Shown: positions 1 through 7,169 of the stretch, one piece after another
Numbering within the stretch: the stretch's first letter is position 1
How the letters are laid out: every line of letters begins with the position of its first letter
DNA from: Oscillospiraceae bacterium
Lineage (GTDB): Bacteria; Bacillota; Clostridia; Oscillospirales; Oscillospiraceae
Assembly (NCBI GenBank): GCA_024404735.1
Contig: JAKSPP010000048.1
Coordinates: 1 to 10,521, forward strand
Length of the DNA stretch: 10,521 nt
Direction of reading: 5' to 3'
Made by a program: the position numbers and the translations under genes
Notes under the pieces: generated by a model
What the model was told of the DNA's origin: nothing
The model's input: only the letters and a program-made list of their open reading frames with translations
Databases searched by the model: none

Positions 1-76
1 CACCCTTCTACTAGCGCCACTGCGCCCGCCCACCATTCCCCCGCCTCGGTGGCCGCCTTCGGGTCGCGCCCATTGC
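1..76. other. GC-rich non-helicase sequence at the window edge joined to pcrA
   Basis: By hand count about 55 of 76 bases are G or C (72%), against roughly half in the adjoining pcrA sequence. On the minus strand the pcrA frame stays open through it (NGRDPKAATEAGEWWAGAV and five more residues) but no longer resembles any PcrA/UvrD, where motif II should appear. The change falls at about 75-77. It may be a chimeric contig end, a mobile-element boundary or a rearrangement; I cannot tell which and do not recognise the encoded peptide. Confidence 0.6.
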
Positions 77-857
77 TCAAGATGTCGGGATTGTCCTCGA
101 GAAGTCTTATTGTGTTGACGATAAGGTCGTCAAAGTCCATGGCATCGGCATTGCGGAGCCTTCTCATATACTCCTTGTAGATGCCCGCAACAACCATTCT
201 TCTCCTGTCGCCGGAGGCATTTGCTTCCTCCTGGAATTCATCAACGCTTAAAAGGCTGTCCTTGGCCTTGCTTATCTCGGACAGTACCGCTCTGGGCGGG
301 AAGTTCTTCTCGTCGATGCCGTTGTCGGAGAGAATATGCTTCACAACACTCTGCATATCGCTTGTGTCGTAAATTGTAAAGCTTTTTGAGAAGCCCAGTC
401 TGTCCGCATCCCTGCGCAGAATTCTGACGCAGGCGGAGTGGAAGGTTTGCGCCCAGATGTCCGAGGCCTCGGGGCCTATGGCCTTTTCAAGCCTGTCGCG
501 AAGCTCACCCGCGGCCTTGTTTGTAAAGGTGATGGCAAGAACCCTCCAGGGCTTGACGGGGGAAACCGCGGCAAGCTTTATTGCCTCCTCGGAGGGGCCT
601 GCCTCAAACAGAGCGATGTCCTCCTCCCTTGCTGTGGAGGGAACAAAGTCACTTTCCGAGGCAAGACCGTAGCGCAGAAGATTAATGACTCTGTTAATGA
701 CAACGGTGGTCTTTCCGCTTCCCGCTCCCGCAAGAATGAGAAGTGGGCCGGACACTGTCATAACAGCCTCCTTCTGCTGAGGGTTGAGAGATGAAAAATC
801 TCTTGCAATCATCTCCCGTCTTGCTTTTATATATCTTTCCTTGAAGCTTGTATCCAT
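1..857 (-). CDS. pcrA: ATP-dependent DNA helicase PcrA/UvrD, N-terminal part (runs off window, abnormal end)
   Basis: Superfamily 1 DNA helicase that unwinds DNA 3'-5' in repair and plasmid replication; cytoplasmic. The 285 visible codons give a Q-motif LNPQQKEAV (about residues 24-32), Walker A AGAGSGKT (43-50), motif Ia ITFTNKAAGELRDRL (109-123), AQTFHSACVRILRR (136-149) and MDFDDLIVNTIRLLEDNPDIL (240-260), all in the order of PcrA. An insert of about 30 residues after motif I (about 65-98) is, from memory, common in clostridial PcrA. The ATG at 857 is the first start after mazG; AAAGGG lies 13 nt upstream, a long spacing, and the internal ATG at codon 16 has no spaced ribosome site. In the family, a YYQ..F..I.VDEYQDTN stretch (motif II) should follow DIL directly, but residues 262-285 are unrelated and GC-rich (see the separate entry for 1-76). 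Last gene of the minus-strand set, 24 nt after mazG. Identity as PcrA/UvrD is secure; completeness is not. Confidence 0.9.
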   Translation of the reverse strand, partial: MDTSFKERYIKARREMIARDFSSLNPQQKEAVMTVSGPLLILAGAGSGKTTVVINRVINLLRYGLASESDFVPSTAREEDIALFEAGPSEEAIKLAAVSPVKPWRVLAITFTNKAAGELRDRLEKAIGPEASDIWAQTFHSACVRILRRDADRLGFSKSFTIYDTSDMQSVVKHILSDNGIDEKNFPPRAVLSEISKAKDSLLSVDEFQEEANASGDRRRMVVAGIYKEYMRRLRNADAMDFDDLIVNTIRLLEDNPDILSNGRDPKAATEAGEWWAGAVALVEG

Positions 858-881
858 ATAGTAATAAGTACCCTTTATCTG

Positions 882-1673
882 TTATATGCCCATAAATGAG
901 CGCATAAGCTCCTGCTTCTCTCCGGCGTCTGCCTCTTCGGAGCAAAGTCCGCGGGAAATAAGCTTTTCCTCAAAGGCGCCGACGGTATTTATAAGCTCCC
1001 CGCACTCCTCTGCGAGAATCTCCTCGGGCTCAATGTCAAGAGCCTTGGAAACGGCAACGGCGTTCATAAAAAGCTTCTTGAGGGCCTTTTTGCCGGCCTC
1101 CCTGTCATTGTCCTTAAGAGCCTCCATAAGAGAGGCGGCGTGCTCTTTCGCATTTTCGGCGGCCTCGGAGGCAGAGGGAAGCTCATATCCGCCTGCGGCA
1201 GCTCTCTTCTGAACCTTTCTTGCCCTGAGTAGGGCGGGCATAGCCTCCGTTACGCCCTCCATGGACATCTTTATGGTCTCCTGTCCCTTTTCCTTTCTCT
1301 TTGCAGAGTCCCAGGTGTTAAGGGCGGAGTCGACGTTTTCGGCATTTATCTCACCGAAAACATGGGGGTGGCGGAAAACCAGCTTCTTGCAGGCGGTGTC
1401 GCAGACATCGTCAAGGTTGAAGTGACCCTCCTCCTCCTCCATTCTGGAGTGAAGAAGAACCTGCATAAGAAGGTCGCCCAGCTCCTCAAGGAGATTTTCT
1501 CTGTCCTTTGAGTCAATGGCCCCTGCAAGCTCATAGGCCTCTTCGATTACATTCTGCCTGATGCTCTCATGGGTCTGAACTCTGTCCCAGGGACAGCCGT
1601 CGGGAGCGCGGAGACGGGCTGTAAGTGCCTCGAAATCTCTTATATCGTACTTTTCTTTAATAACAAATTCCAT
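882..1673 (-). CDS. mazG: MazG nucleoside triphosphate pyrophosphohydrolase
   Basis: MazG hydrolyses (d)NTPs to NMP plus pyrophosphate, and is linked to house-cleaning of abnormal nucleotides and to (p)ppGpp control. The protein has 263 residues, the usual size for the two-domain form. The first domain carries the CPWD signature (27-30), the metal-binding helices EEAYE (44-48) and EELGD (63-67), and the FRHPHVFG segment (100-107). The linker WDSAKRKEKG and the RARKVQKRAA segment before domain two are also typical. In the second domain the helix that should again read like EELGDLLF is KKALKKLF (about 195-202), followed by a typical NAVAVSKALDIEPEEIL, so the second metal site looks lost. ATG start at 1673 with AAGGAT about 14 nt upstream, a weak spacing. 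The gene lies 33 nt after the flippase gene and 24 nt before pcrA, so it is probably cotranscribed with both. Confidence 0.93.
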   Translation of the reverse strand: MEFVIKEKYDIRDFEALTARLRAPDGCPWDRVQTHESIRQNVIEEAYELAGAIDSKDRENLLEELGDLLMQVLLHSRMEEEEGHFNLDDVCDTACKKLVFRHPHVFGEINAENVDSALNTWDSAKRKEKGQETIKMSMEGVTEAMPALLRARKVQKRAAAGGYELPSASEAAENAKEHAASLMEALKDNDREAGKKALKKLFMNAVAVSKALDIEPEEILAEECGELINTVGAFEEKLISRGLCSEEADAGEKQELMRSFMGI

Positions 1674-1706
1674 ATTGCCGAACTATTATCCTTATGATGA
1701 AATGAT

Positions 1707-3311
1707 TTATTTGATGTGGAGAAGCTTTGCAATTTTGTCTCCCTTGGGAATAAGGGCCATATCCTCGGCTGTTATCGCTCTTGCCTTAATAACGAGAACA
1801 AAGTAGACGATAACTCCGGCGCCGATGGAAACAAGCATGGAAAGGGCTGTGCCCATCCATGTGGAGGGAAGTATGCGGGAGGCAAGCATATTAACGGCAA
1901 AGGCACATACGCCCATTGCCGCAGTGCAGATAAGGGGCCCGAAGAACATGCCCTTGATTGAGGGGCGTCTTTCCTTCATGCTTCTGCGCAGGAAGTAAAC
2001 GTTCAGAACGCACATAATTGCGTAGCAGGCGATGGTTCCGATGGGGGCACCCTTGATGTTGATGTCGGGGTTGCCGACCAAAACCCAGTTTACGATGATT
2101 TTTGCCGCGCCGCCTGCAAGCATGGAAATAACGGGAAGTCTCTCGTTTCCGTGTGCCTGAAGAACGGCGTTTGTAATGAGGGAGGTGCATACAAAAAAGG
2201 CCGCAATTCCCATAAAGAGAAGAACGCTTCCGCCGGCCTCGTGGCTGCCCGGGTAGATAACCGACATAATGGGACCGGAGAGTATTGCAAGTCCCGCGCC
2301 CATGGGCATTGCAAGAAGAGATGAAATGCGGATGGAGGATTCTCCCACCTCACAGGCCTCATATTCCTTCTGCTTTGCGACAAAGGCCGCAATGGAGGGA
2401 ACAACGGCGATGGTAAGGGGAGTTATGAAGGCAGCGGGAAGGTTGTAGAGAGTCATTGCCTTGGAGTAAACGCCCCACAGGGTGTCCGCAGCCTCGGAGG
2501 TGAAGCCCGCCGCTGTCTGAAGCCTTAAAAGAACAAGCTTGTTGTCTATGAGAGTAACAAGACTCATAACGCAGGAGCCGAGAGTAATGGGAACGCCTAT
2601 CTTAATAAGGTCCCCGAGAATTTTGCCTGTTTTCTCGGGAATATCGTCTGCGTCGTCATCCTTTTCGGAGTAATGCTTTTTCTTGTAGTATGCCATATAG
2701 GCAAGGGCAACGATGCTGCCGGCCACAACGCCGAAAATGGCGCCTGCCGACTGCTCCGGAAGGCTCTTTCCCGCCTTCATGAAGGCAAAGGCGAGGATAA
2801 AGCCCACAACGGCCTTGAAGAGCACCTCAAGAACCTGACCGACGGTTGTGGGGAACATATTTCCTCTGCCCTGACAGTAGCCTCTGAAGGCGGCCAGAGC
2901 ACAGCAGAAGAAAACCGCGGGGGACAGGGCAAAAATGCTCTGCGCCGACTTGGGCCCGTTCATAAAGGCCGCAAGCTCCTTTGAGAAGAAGAACATAAGG
3001 GCGGAGCACACAAGACCCATGGCCGAGAAGAAAATAAGGGCGGTCTTAAAAAGCTTCTTTGTCTGATTCTTTTTCTCTAAGGTGTAGGAGGCACTTATAA
3101 GCCTTGAAAGGGCAATGGGGAAGCCCGCTGTTGCGATTGTAAGGAAAAGATTGTAAATGTTATAGGCTGTGTTGAAGTAGCCGAAGCCGTCGTCCCCGAG
3201 AATATTGCCGAGGGGAATCTTGTAAACAGCGCCGAGGATTTTCATAATGATAACTCCGGCGGTCAGAATGACGGCTCCGTGAAGATAGTTCTGCTGTTTC
3301 GGTTCGCTCAA
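1707..3311 (-). CDS. MOP-superfamily lipid/polysaccharide flippase (SpoVB/YtgP-like)
   Basis: Polytopic membrane protein of 534 residues from the family holding SpoVB, YtgP/MurJ and oligosaccharide flippases, which move undecaprenyl-linked precursors across the plasma membrane for peptidoglycan or polysaccharide synthesis. The N-terminus has the family pattern ILGAVYKIPLGNILGDDGFG (25-44) followed by FNTAYNIYN and AGFPIALSRLIS. FRGYCQGRGNMFPTTVGQVLE, a family hallmark, sits at about 142-162. About 12-14 hydrophobic segments are visible, with one acidic hydrophilic loop (YSEKDDDADDIPEKTGK, about 214-230). The start is a TTG at 3311 whose first bases overlap the TGA of the AAA+ gene (TTGA); GGAGG lies 9 nt upstream (3321-3325), which supports TTG and suggests translational coupling. 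The exact substrate (lipid II or another lipid-linked sugar) cannot be read from sequence, so no symbol is given. Confidence 0.9.
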   Translation of the reverse strand: MSEPKQQNYLHGAVILTAGVIIMKILGAVYKIPLGNILGDDGFGYFNTAYNIYNLFLTIATAGFPIALSRLISASYTLEKKNQTKKLFKTALIFFSAMGLVCSALMFFFSKELAAFMNGPKSAQSIFALSPAVFFCCALAAFRGYCQGRGNMFPTTVGQVLEVLFKAVVGFILAFAFMKAGKSLPEQSAGAIFGVVAGSIVALAYMAYYKKKHYSEKDDDADDIPEKTGKILGDLIKIGVPITLGSCVMSLVTLIDNKLVLLRLQTAAGFTSEAADTLWGVYSKAMTLYNLPAAFITPLTIAVVPSIAAFVAKQKEYEACEVGESSIRISSLLAMPMGAGLAILSGPIMSVIYPGSHEAGGSVLLFMGIAAFFVCTSLITNAVLQAHGNERLPVISMLAGGAAKIIVNWVLVGNPDINIKGAPIGTIACYAIMCVLNVYFLRRSMKERRPSIKGMFFGPLICTAAMGVCAFAVNMLASRILPSTWMGTALSMLVSIGAGVIVYFVLVIKARAITAEDMALIPKGDKIAKLLHIK

Positions 3312-4744
3312 GCCTCTGTACCTCCGGGAATATCGGATTTTCTTATTTCCATAAGCTCCTCCTTGCTGGGAGCTTCAACGCTTGCAAGTCTGTTTGCCTG
3401 CTCCACAATCATTTTCTCGAATATATTGCGGACGTCTCTTCCGTTACCGAAGTTCTCGTCCCTGTTTTCGTAAAGCTGATTGAAGAAGTCCCTGCAGAAG
3501 TCCCTTGCCTCTTCCTCAAGAGCGTAGCCGTTTTTCTCCAGCATATTGCAGAAGATTGCATAAAGCTCGGGGCCCTCGTAATCGCGGAAGTTGAAGTACT
3601 TGTTGAAGCGTGACTGCAGGCCGGGGTTTGCGTTAATGAAGCTGTCCATGGGCTCGGTGTAGCCGGCAACGATAACCACAAGCTCGTCGCGGTGGTCCTC
3701 CATGGCCTTCAGAATGGTGTCTATTGCCTCGTGACCGAAGTCGTTTTCACCGCCCTCGGCAAGGGCATAGGCCTCGTCAATGAAGAGAACTCCTCCCAGA
3801 GCGGAGTCTATAACCTCCTTTGTCTTCAGGGCAGTCTGACCTACAAAGCCCGCAACAAGGCCGCCTCTGTCAACCTCAATAAGCTGTCCCTTGGGCAGAA
3901 CGCCGATGGCTGCATAGAGCCCCGCAAGAAGTCTTGCAACGGTTGTCTTGCCTGTTCCGGGATTGCCCATAAATACAAGGTGCAGGCTCATGGGGGGGAC
4001 GGGAAGTCCGGCATCCTTGCGAAGCTGTCTTATTCTCACAAGGTTTACAAGGCTTTTTACGTCCTTTTTTATATCCTCAAGTCCCACTAAGGCATCAAGC
4101 TTTGCCATAAGCTCGTCAAAATCGGGCTTTTCGACTTCCTCGGCGGGGGTGGAGGTGCCTTCCTCCTTCTTTTCGCCCGCTGTACCTGCGGAACTCTGTA
4201 CGGGATTAGACTCCTTAAAGCCCGGTGCAAGGGAGGTGACGAAGTCTGCGGGATTAAGGGTGGACTTACTGCCGGGCTTTACTCCGGCGCTGTCGCAGAG
4301 AGCCCTTAATTTTTCACTGCAGTCGGTTATGTACTCGGCCTCGGACATGGTAACCTCATCGTCAACGGCGGCAAGGCAGAGAAGTATGTTTGTGAGCATG
4401 CGTATGAAAATGCGGGAGGTAACCGCACCGCTTATTCTGTCCCTTTCCGTCAAATCCCAGAAAAAGAGAGGGGGCATAAAGGCATTGCAGGAGCATACCT
4501 TTCCCGTAAGCTCCCATAAAAGAGCCTTAGGTGCGGGCTGACCCTTTGAAAAAAGCATATTGTAAGCGTCAACGTGTACATCGGAAATCTTTTCGGAATT
4601 GCTCCACAGGCCCAGTGCGCAGGAGCGGATAAACTCGTCAAGCTCGGGGGCAGTGCCCTTGCCCGCAGTTTTGTAAAAGGCCTCTGTGTTGGCAATATAG
4701 GTTTTGTGAAGCTCCTCGGGGCTTCTTTTCCAGTTTGAGGGCAT
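3308..4744 (-). CDS. AAA+ ATPase of the CbxX/CfqX (SpoVK-like) family
   Basis: Cytoplasmic AAA+ ATPase; relatives include SpoVK of sporulation and the rubisco activase CbbX, which remodel partner proteins as hexamers. Using the ATG at 4744 the protein has 478 residues. The N-terminal half contains a TerB-like segment (LAAVDDEVTMSEAEYI, about 124-139) and a low-complexity linker rich in S, T, E and P (about 175-205). The ATPase core shows Walker A GNPGTGKT (260-267), the pore loop GFVGQTALKT, Walker B VLFIDEAY (319-326), sensor 1 VVIVAGY (356-362), an arginine finger in NPGLQSRFNKYF and sensor 2 GNGRDVRN (433-440). An in-frame TTG lies upstream at 4765, but GGAAGGG spaced about 7 nt before the ATG favours 4744. 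First gene of the minus-strand unit, overlapping the flippase gene by 4 bp, so it may act on envelope synthesis; that role is inference. Confidence 0.9.
   Translation of the reverse strand: MPSNWKRSPEELHKTYIANTEAFYKTAGKGTAPELDEFIRSCALGLWSNSEKISDVHVDAYNMLFSKGQPAPKALLWELTGKVCSCNAFMPPLFFWDLTERDRISGAVTSRIFIRMLTNILLCLAAVDDEVTMSEAEYITDCSEKLRALCDSAGVKPGSKSTLNPADFVTSLAPGFKESNPVQSSAGTAGEKKEEGTSTPAEEVEKPDFDELMAKLDALVGLEDIKKDVKSLVNLVRIRQLRKDAGLPVPPMSLHLVFMGNPGTGKTTVARLLAGLYAAIGVLPKGQLIEVDRGGLVAGFVGQTALKTKEVIDSALGGVLFIDEAYALAEGGENDFGHEAIDTILKAMEDHRDELVVIVAGYTEPMDSFINANPGLQSRFNKYFNFRDYEGPELYAIFCNMLEKNGYALEEEARDFCRDFFNQLYENRDENFGNGRDVRNIFEKMIVEQANRLASVEAPSKEELMEIRKSDIPGGTEA
3321..3325 (-). promoter_or_regulatory. 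Ribosome binding site deciding the TTG start of the flippase
   Basis: GGAGG on the minus strand lies 9 nt before the TTG at 3309-3311, inside the last codons of the upstream AAA+ gene. It is the only good site here and settles a TTG start that overlaps the upstream stop codon. Confidence 0.75.
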
Positions 4745-4758
4745 ATATATTCCCTTCC

Positions 4759-4776
4759 GCCGCAAAAATTAGCGGC
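4759..4776 (-). other. Small hairpin in the leader of the AAA+ gene
   Basis: GCCGC (4759-4763) and GCGGC (4772-4776) form a 5 bp stem with an 8 nt loop. On the minus-strand transcript it lies just upstream of the GGAAGGG ribosome site, so it could affect initiation. The stem is short and no regulator is implied. Confidence 0.3.
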
Positions 4777-4785
4777 TTTAAGTTG

Positions 4786-4814
4786 TTGATATTTTTAATA
4801 TAATATTATATAAT
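4786..4814 (+). promoter_or_regulatory. Candidate sigma-A promoter for the rightward unit
   Basis: TTGATA (4786-4791), a 17 nt spacer and TATAAT (4809-4814) make a strong sigma-A match. Transcription would begin near 4821, about 94 nt before the trmB ATG. It points towards the leftward promoter at 4854-4882, so the two leaders would overlap by about 27 bp. Confidence 0.6.
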
Positions 4815-4853
4815 GATGTGAAATGCCCGCAGGGGCGCAATAAATCAGCAGAT

Positions 4854-4882
4854 ATTATACACTATTTTAATTAAAATTACAA
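4854..4882 (-). promoter_or_regulatory. Candidate sigma-A promoter for the leftward unit
   Basis: On the minus strand TTGTAA (4877-4882) is followed by 17 nt and a perfect TATAAT (4854-4859). Transcription would begin near 4847, giving a leader of about 100 nt before the ATG at 4744. The -35 is imperfect and the region is AT-rich, so chance matches are possible. Confidence 0.45.
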
Positions 4883-4914
4883 TGATTAATATTTTCGGCG
4901 GAGAAAATTAAGCT

Positions 4915-5697
4915 ATGAGAATGCGCAAAAAACCCAATCTTGAAAAGAGAATGAACGAAACTGCGGAGCTTCTTATCAAAAGCCCCGAGAATAATAAAGG
5001 CTCCTGGCGTGAGCTTTTCCCCGGTTATGAAAAGCTCTGGCTGGAGCTGGGCTGCGGCAAGGGAAGATTTACCGCCGGAACAGCCGCGGAAAACCCCGAT
5101 GCCTTCATCGTTGCCGTTGAAAAGGTATTCGATGCAATGGTAGTGGGTATGGAGAGAGTCAAGGCGGCTGACCTTCGTAACGTACGCTTTGTAGGCAGCG
5201 ATGTAAAGCTTCTGGGCGAGATGTTCGCCTCCGGTGAGGTTGACAGAATCTTTATCAATTTCTGTGACCCCTGGCCCAAGAGCAGTGATGCAAAGCACAG
5301 GCTCACGGCCCCGGATTTTCTCCGCTCCTATGCCTCCCTTCTTCCCATAGGCGGTGAAATCTGCTTCAAGACAGATAACTTCCCCCTTTTCGACTGGTCC
5401 GAAAAGGTCCTTCGTGAGGAGGGCTGGGATATTTCCTTCTTCACAACCGACCTTCATAAGGACGGCATAAACGGAATTATGACGGACTATGAGGCCAAAT
5501 TCCACGCAGAGGGCATAAAAATCAACAGGCTTGTTGCCGTTAAAACCGAAAAGACCCTTACTCTTGCCGCCGGCCCCCACGAGAGACTCAGGGATGCCTC
5601 TCTTGCCGATGCAATTGCAAATATTCTGAAGGCAAGAGAAGAGGAGAAGACAAGGGCAAAGGCCGAGGCCGAAAAAAGCGGGGAGGCCCTTAAGTAA
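4915..5697 (+). CDS. trmB: tRNA (guanine-N7-)-methyltransferase TrmB
   Basis: SAM-dependent enzyme that makes m7G at position 46 in the tRNA variable loop. The 260-residue protein has the SAM-binding motif LELGCGKGRF (about 43-52), the acidic VAVEK strand end, the family signature NFCDPWPKSSDAKHRL (about 115-130) with the DPWPK core, and the late motif TDYEAKF (about 190-196) that contacts substrate. After about residue 215 there is a charged extension (ILKAREEEKTRAKAEAEKS) beyond the usual TrmB end, likely helical. ATG start with GGAGA 10 nt upstream (4900-4904). First gene of the rightward unit; its stop codon directly abuts the ATG of the exonuclease gene, so the two are cotranslated. The identification is firm. 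Confidence 0.95.
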   Translation: MRMRKKPNLEKRMNETAELLIKSPENNKGSWRELFPGYEKLWLELGCGKGRFTAGTAAENPDAFIVAVEKVFDAMVVGMERVKAADLRNVRFVGSDVKLLGEMFASGEVDRIFINFCDPWPKSSDAKHRLTAPDFLRSYASLLPIGGEICFKTDNFPLFDWSEKVLREEGWDISFFTTDLHKDGINGIMTDYEAKFHAEGIKINRLVAVKTEKTLTLAAGPHERLRDASLADAIANILKAREEEKTRAKAEAEKSGEALK

Positions 5698-6450
5698 ATG
5701 AAATTCATTTCATGGAATGTAAACGGTCTACGTGCAGTACAGAAGAAGGGCTTTGAGGATATTTTTGCCTCTCTGGATGCGGATTTCTTCTGCCTTCAGG
5801 AGACAAAGCTTCAGGAGGGCCAGATAGATTTATCCTTCCCCGGATATAAGTCCTACTGGAGCTATGCCGAAAAGAAGGGCTACTCCGGCACGGCAATCTA
5901 TACAAAGCACGAGCCTCTGTCCGTTGCTCACGGCCCCGGGGATGCTTTCCCGGACAATGAGGGCAGAGTGGTAACCCTTGAATATGAAAAGTTTTTCCTG
6001 GTCTGCGTTTACACCCCCAATTCTCAGGACGGTCTTAAGAGACTTTCCTACAGAATGGAGTGGGAGGATAATTTCCGTAAGTATCTCAAGGGTCTCTCGG
6101 AAAAGAAGCACGTTATTATGTGCGGCGACCTTAACGTTGCCCATGAGGAGATTGACCTTAAAAACCCCGCAACCAATCATATGAATCCGGGCTTTACCGA
6201 TGAGGAAAGAGGCAAGATGACGGAGCTTCTGTCGGAGGGCTTCGTTGACAGCTTCCGCTTCCTTCACCCCGATGAAATCGGCTACTCCTGGTGGAGCTAC
6301 AGGGCTGCGGCAAGAGAGAGAAACGTGGGATGGAGAATTGACTACTTTATTGTCTCCGAGGGGGCAAAGAAGCTCATTGACGAGGCTTATATCCTTCCGG
6401 AGATTATGGGCTCCGACCACTGTCCCGTTGCTCTTGAGCTTAAGCTCTGA
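5698..6450 (+). CDS. xth: Exodeoxyribonuclease III (AP endonuclease, ExoA/XthA type)
   Basis: Base-excision repair enzyme that cleaves DNA 5' to abasic sites and removes 3' blocks; Mg-dependent, cytoplasmic. The 250-residue protein is full length for the ExoIII/APE1 fold. Active-site residues are all present: N7 in SWNVNG, E35 in LQETKLQ, Y105 in VYTPNSQ, D144 and N146 in GDLNVAH, D215 in WRIDYF, and the D240-H241 pair in GSDHCPV. The ATG follows the trmB TAA without a gap. No separate promoter is needed. The pairing of tRNA modification and DNA repair genes is probably only operon economy. Confidence 0.95.
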   Translation: MKFISWNVNGLRAVQKKGFEDIFASLDADFFCLQETKLQEGQIDLSFPGYKSYWSYAEKKGYSGTAIYTKHEPLSVAHGPGDAFPDNEGRVVTLEYEKFFLVCVYTPNSQDGLKRLSYRMEWEDNFRKYLKGLSEKKHVIMCGDLNVAHEEIDLKNPATNHMNPGFTDEERGKMTELLSEGFVDSFRFLHPDEIGYSWWSYRAAARERNVGWRIDYFIVSEGAKKLIDEAYILPEIMGSDHCPVALELKL

Positions 6451-6482
6451 TTAAAGCCCCGCTTATAATGAAAGGCACAAAA

Positions 6483-7166
6483 ATGAAAATTAAAAACAGC
6501 ACTAAGGTAATATCCTTTCTTCTTGCACTTTTAATGCTCCTGTCCATGGCGGCTTGCAGTGTAACCGAGGAGGACATTTATAAAGCGGCGGATGCCGTAT
6601 CTCAGGGCGTTGAGGTTATAAACAGCCTCGAAAATGCCGCCTCCGATATTAAGGATACGGCAAGTGAAATAATAAGCGAAGGCAAGGACGCCGTTTCGGA
6701 TTTTGCCACGGAGCATCCCGAGGTCAGCCAGAAGGCCGAGGAAATAGTCGGCGGAATCGTCTCCGGTGTTGGGTCCTCCGATGAGGCAGGGCCCGAGGAG
6801 AGCGGTGCGTCCGATGCCATAGACGAAGACGGCGTTTACACCTCAAAGGATGAGGTTGCCCTTTATATTTACACCTACGGAAAGCTTCCCTCCAATTTTA
6901 TCACCAAAAAAGAGGCGGAGGAGCTCGGCTGGTCCGGCGGCGGACTTGACAGATACGCACCGGGAAAATGCATCGGCGGTGACCGTTTCGGAAACCGTGA
7001 GAAGCTTCTTCCCACGGCAAAGGGGAGAAGCTATACAGAGTGCGATATTGACACTCTGGGCGCAAACTCCCGCGGGGCAAAGAGAATAGTTTTCTCCAAT
7101 GACGGCCTTATTTACTACACGGATGACCATTATGAGAGCTTTACGCTCCTTTACGGGGAGGAATAA
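6483..7166 (+). CDS. Lipoprotein-anchored barnase-like ribonuclease
   Basis: Guanyl-preferring RNase of the barnase (microbial RNase N1/T1) family fused behind a lipoprotein signal. With the ATG at 6483 it has 227 residues: a signal peptide with hydrophobic core FLLALLMLLSMAA and Cys25 as the likely lipidated residue, an alanine/acid-rich helical spacer (about 27-95), an acidic disordered linker (about 97-118), then a barnase domain (about 120-227). Aligned with barnase by eye, the key residues are kept: K142 (K27), D167 (D54), R172 and E173 (R59, E60), general base E186 (E73), R197 and R201 (R83, R87), general acid H216 and Y217 (H102, Y103). An ATG 15 nt earlier (6468) has no ribosome site, whereas AAAGG lies 7 nt before 6483. 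Barnase itself is freely secreted; lipid tethering is unusual. The barstar-like gene follows after 3 nt. It probably acts outside the cell, as a toxin against neighbours or for RNA scavenging (inference). Confidence 0.88.
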   Translation: MKIKNSTKVISFLLALLMLLSMAACSVTEEDIYKAADAVSQGVEVINSLENAASDIKDTASEIISEGKDAVSDFATEHPEVSQKAEEIVGGIVSGVGSSDEAGPEESGASDAIDEDGVYTSKDEVALYIYTYGKLPSNFITKKEAEELGWSGGGLDRYAPGKCIGGDRFGNREKLLPTAKGRSYTECDIDTLGANSRGAKRIVFSNDGLIYYTDDHYESFTLLYGEE

Positions 7167-7169
7167 TAA

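Noticed and set aside
3948..4541. Plus-strand frame of 197 codons over the AAA+ ATPase
   Set aside because: It is antisense to Walker A and the linker of a well-supported ATPase; the product is a serine-rich low-complexity shadow.
4745..4765. Upstream TTG start for the AAA+ protein adding 7 residues
   Set aside because: The TTG lies within a small hairpin and has no ribosome site, whereas the ATG at 4744 has GGAAGGG at good spacing.
4825..4836. GCCC-GCAG-GGGC inverted repeat in the divergent spacer
   Set aside because: A 4 bp stem is too short to call a terminator or operator.
4867..5580. Long open frame on the minus strand opposite trmB
   Set aside because: It is antisense to a clear TrmB with all motifs, and its translation resembles no family I know; it reflects the codon bias of the real gene.
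5830..6420. Open frame of 196 codons opposite the exonuclease III gene
   Set aside because: It is a shadow of a fully conserved enzyme with a complete active site on the plus strand, with no ribosome site or recognisable domain.
6464..6469. TATAAT just before the barnase-like gene, possibly its own promoter
   Set aside because: The only -35-like hexamer (TTAAGC, 18 nt spacing) is weak, and the implied start near 6476 would fall after the AAAGG ribosome site needed for the ATG at 6483.
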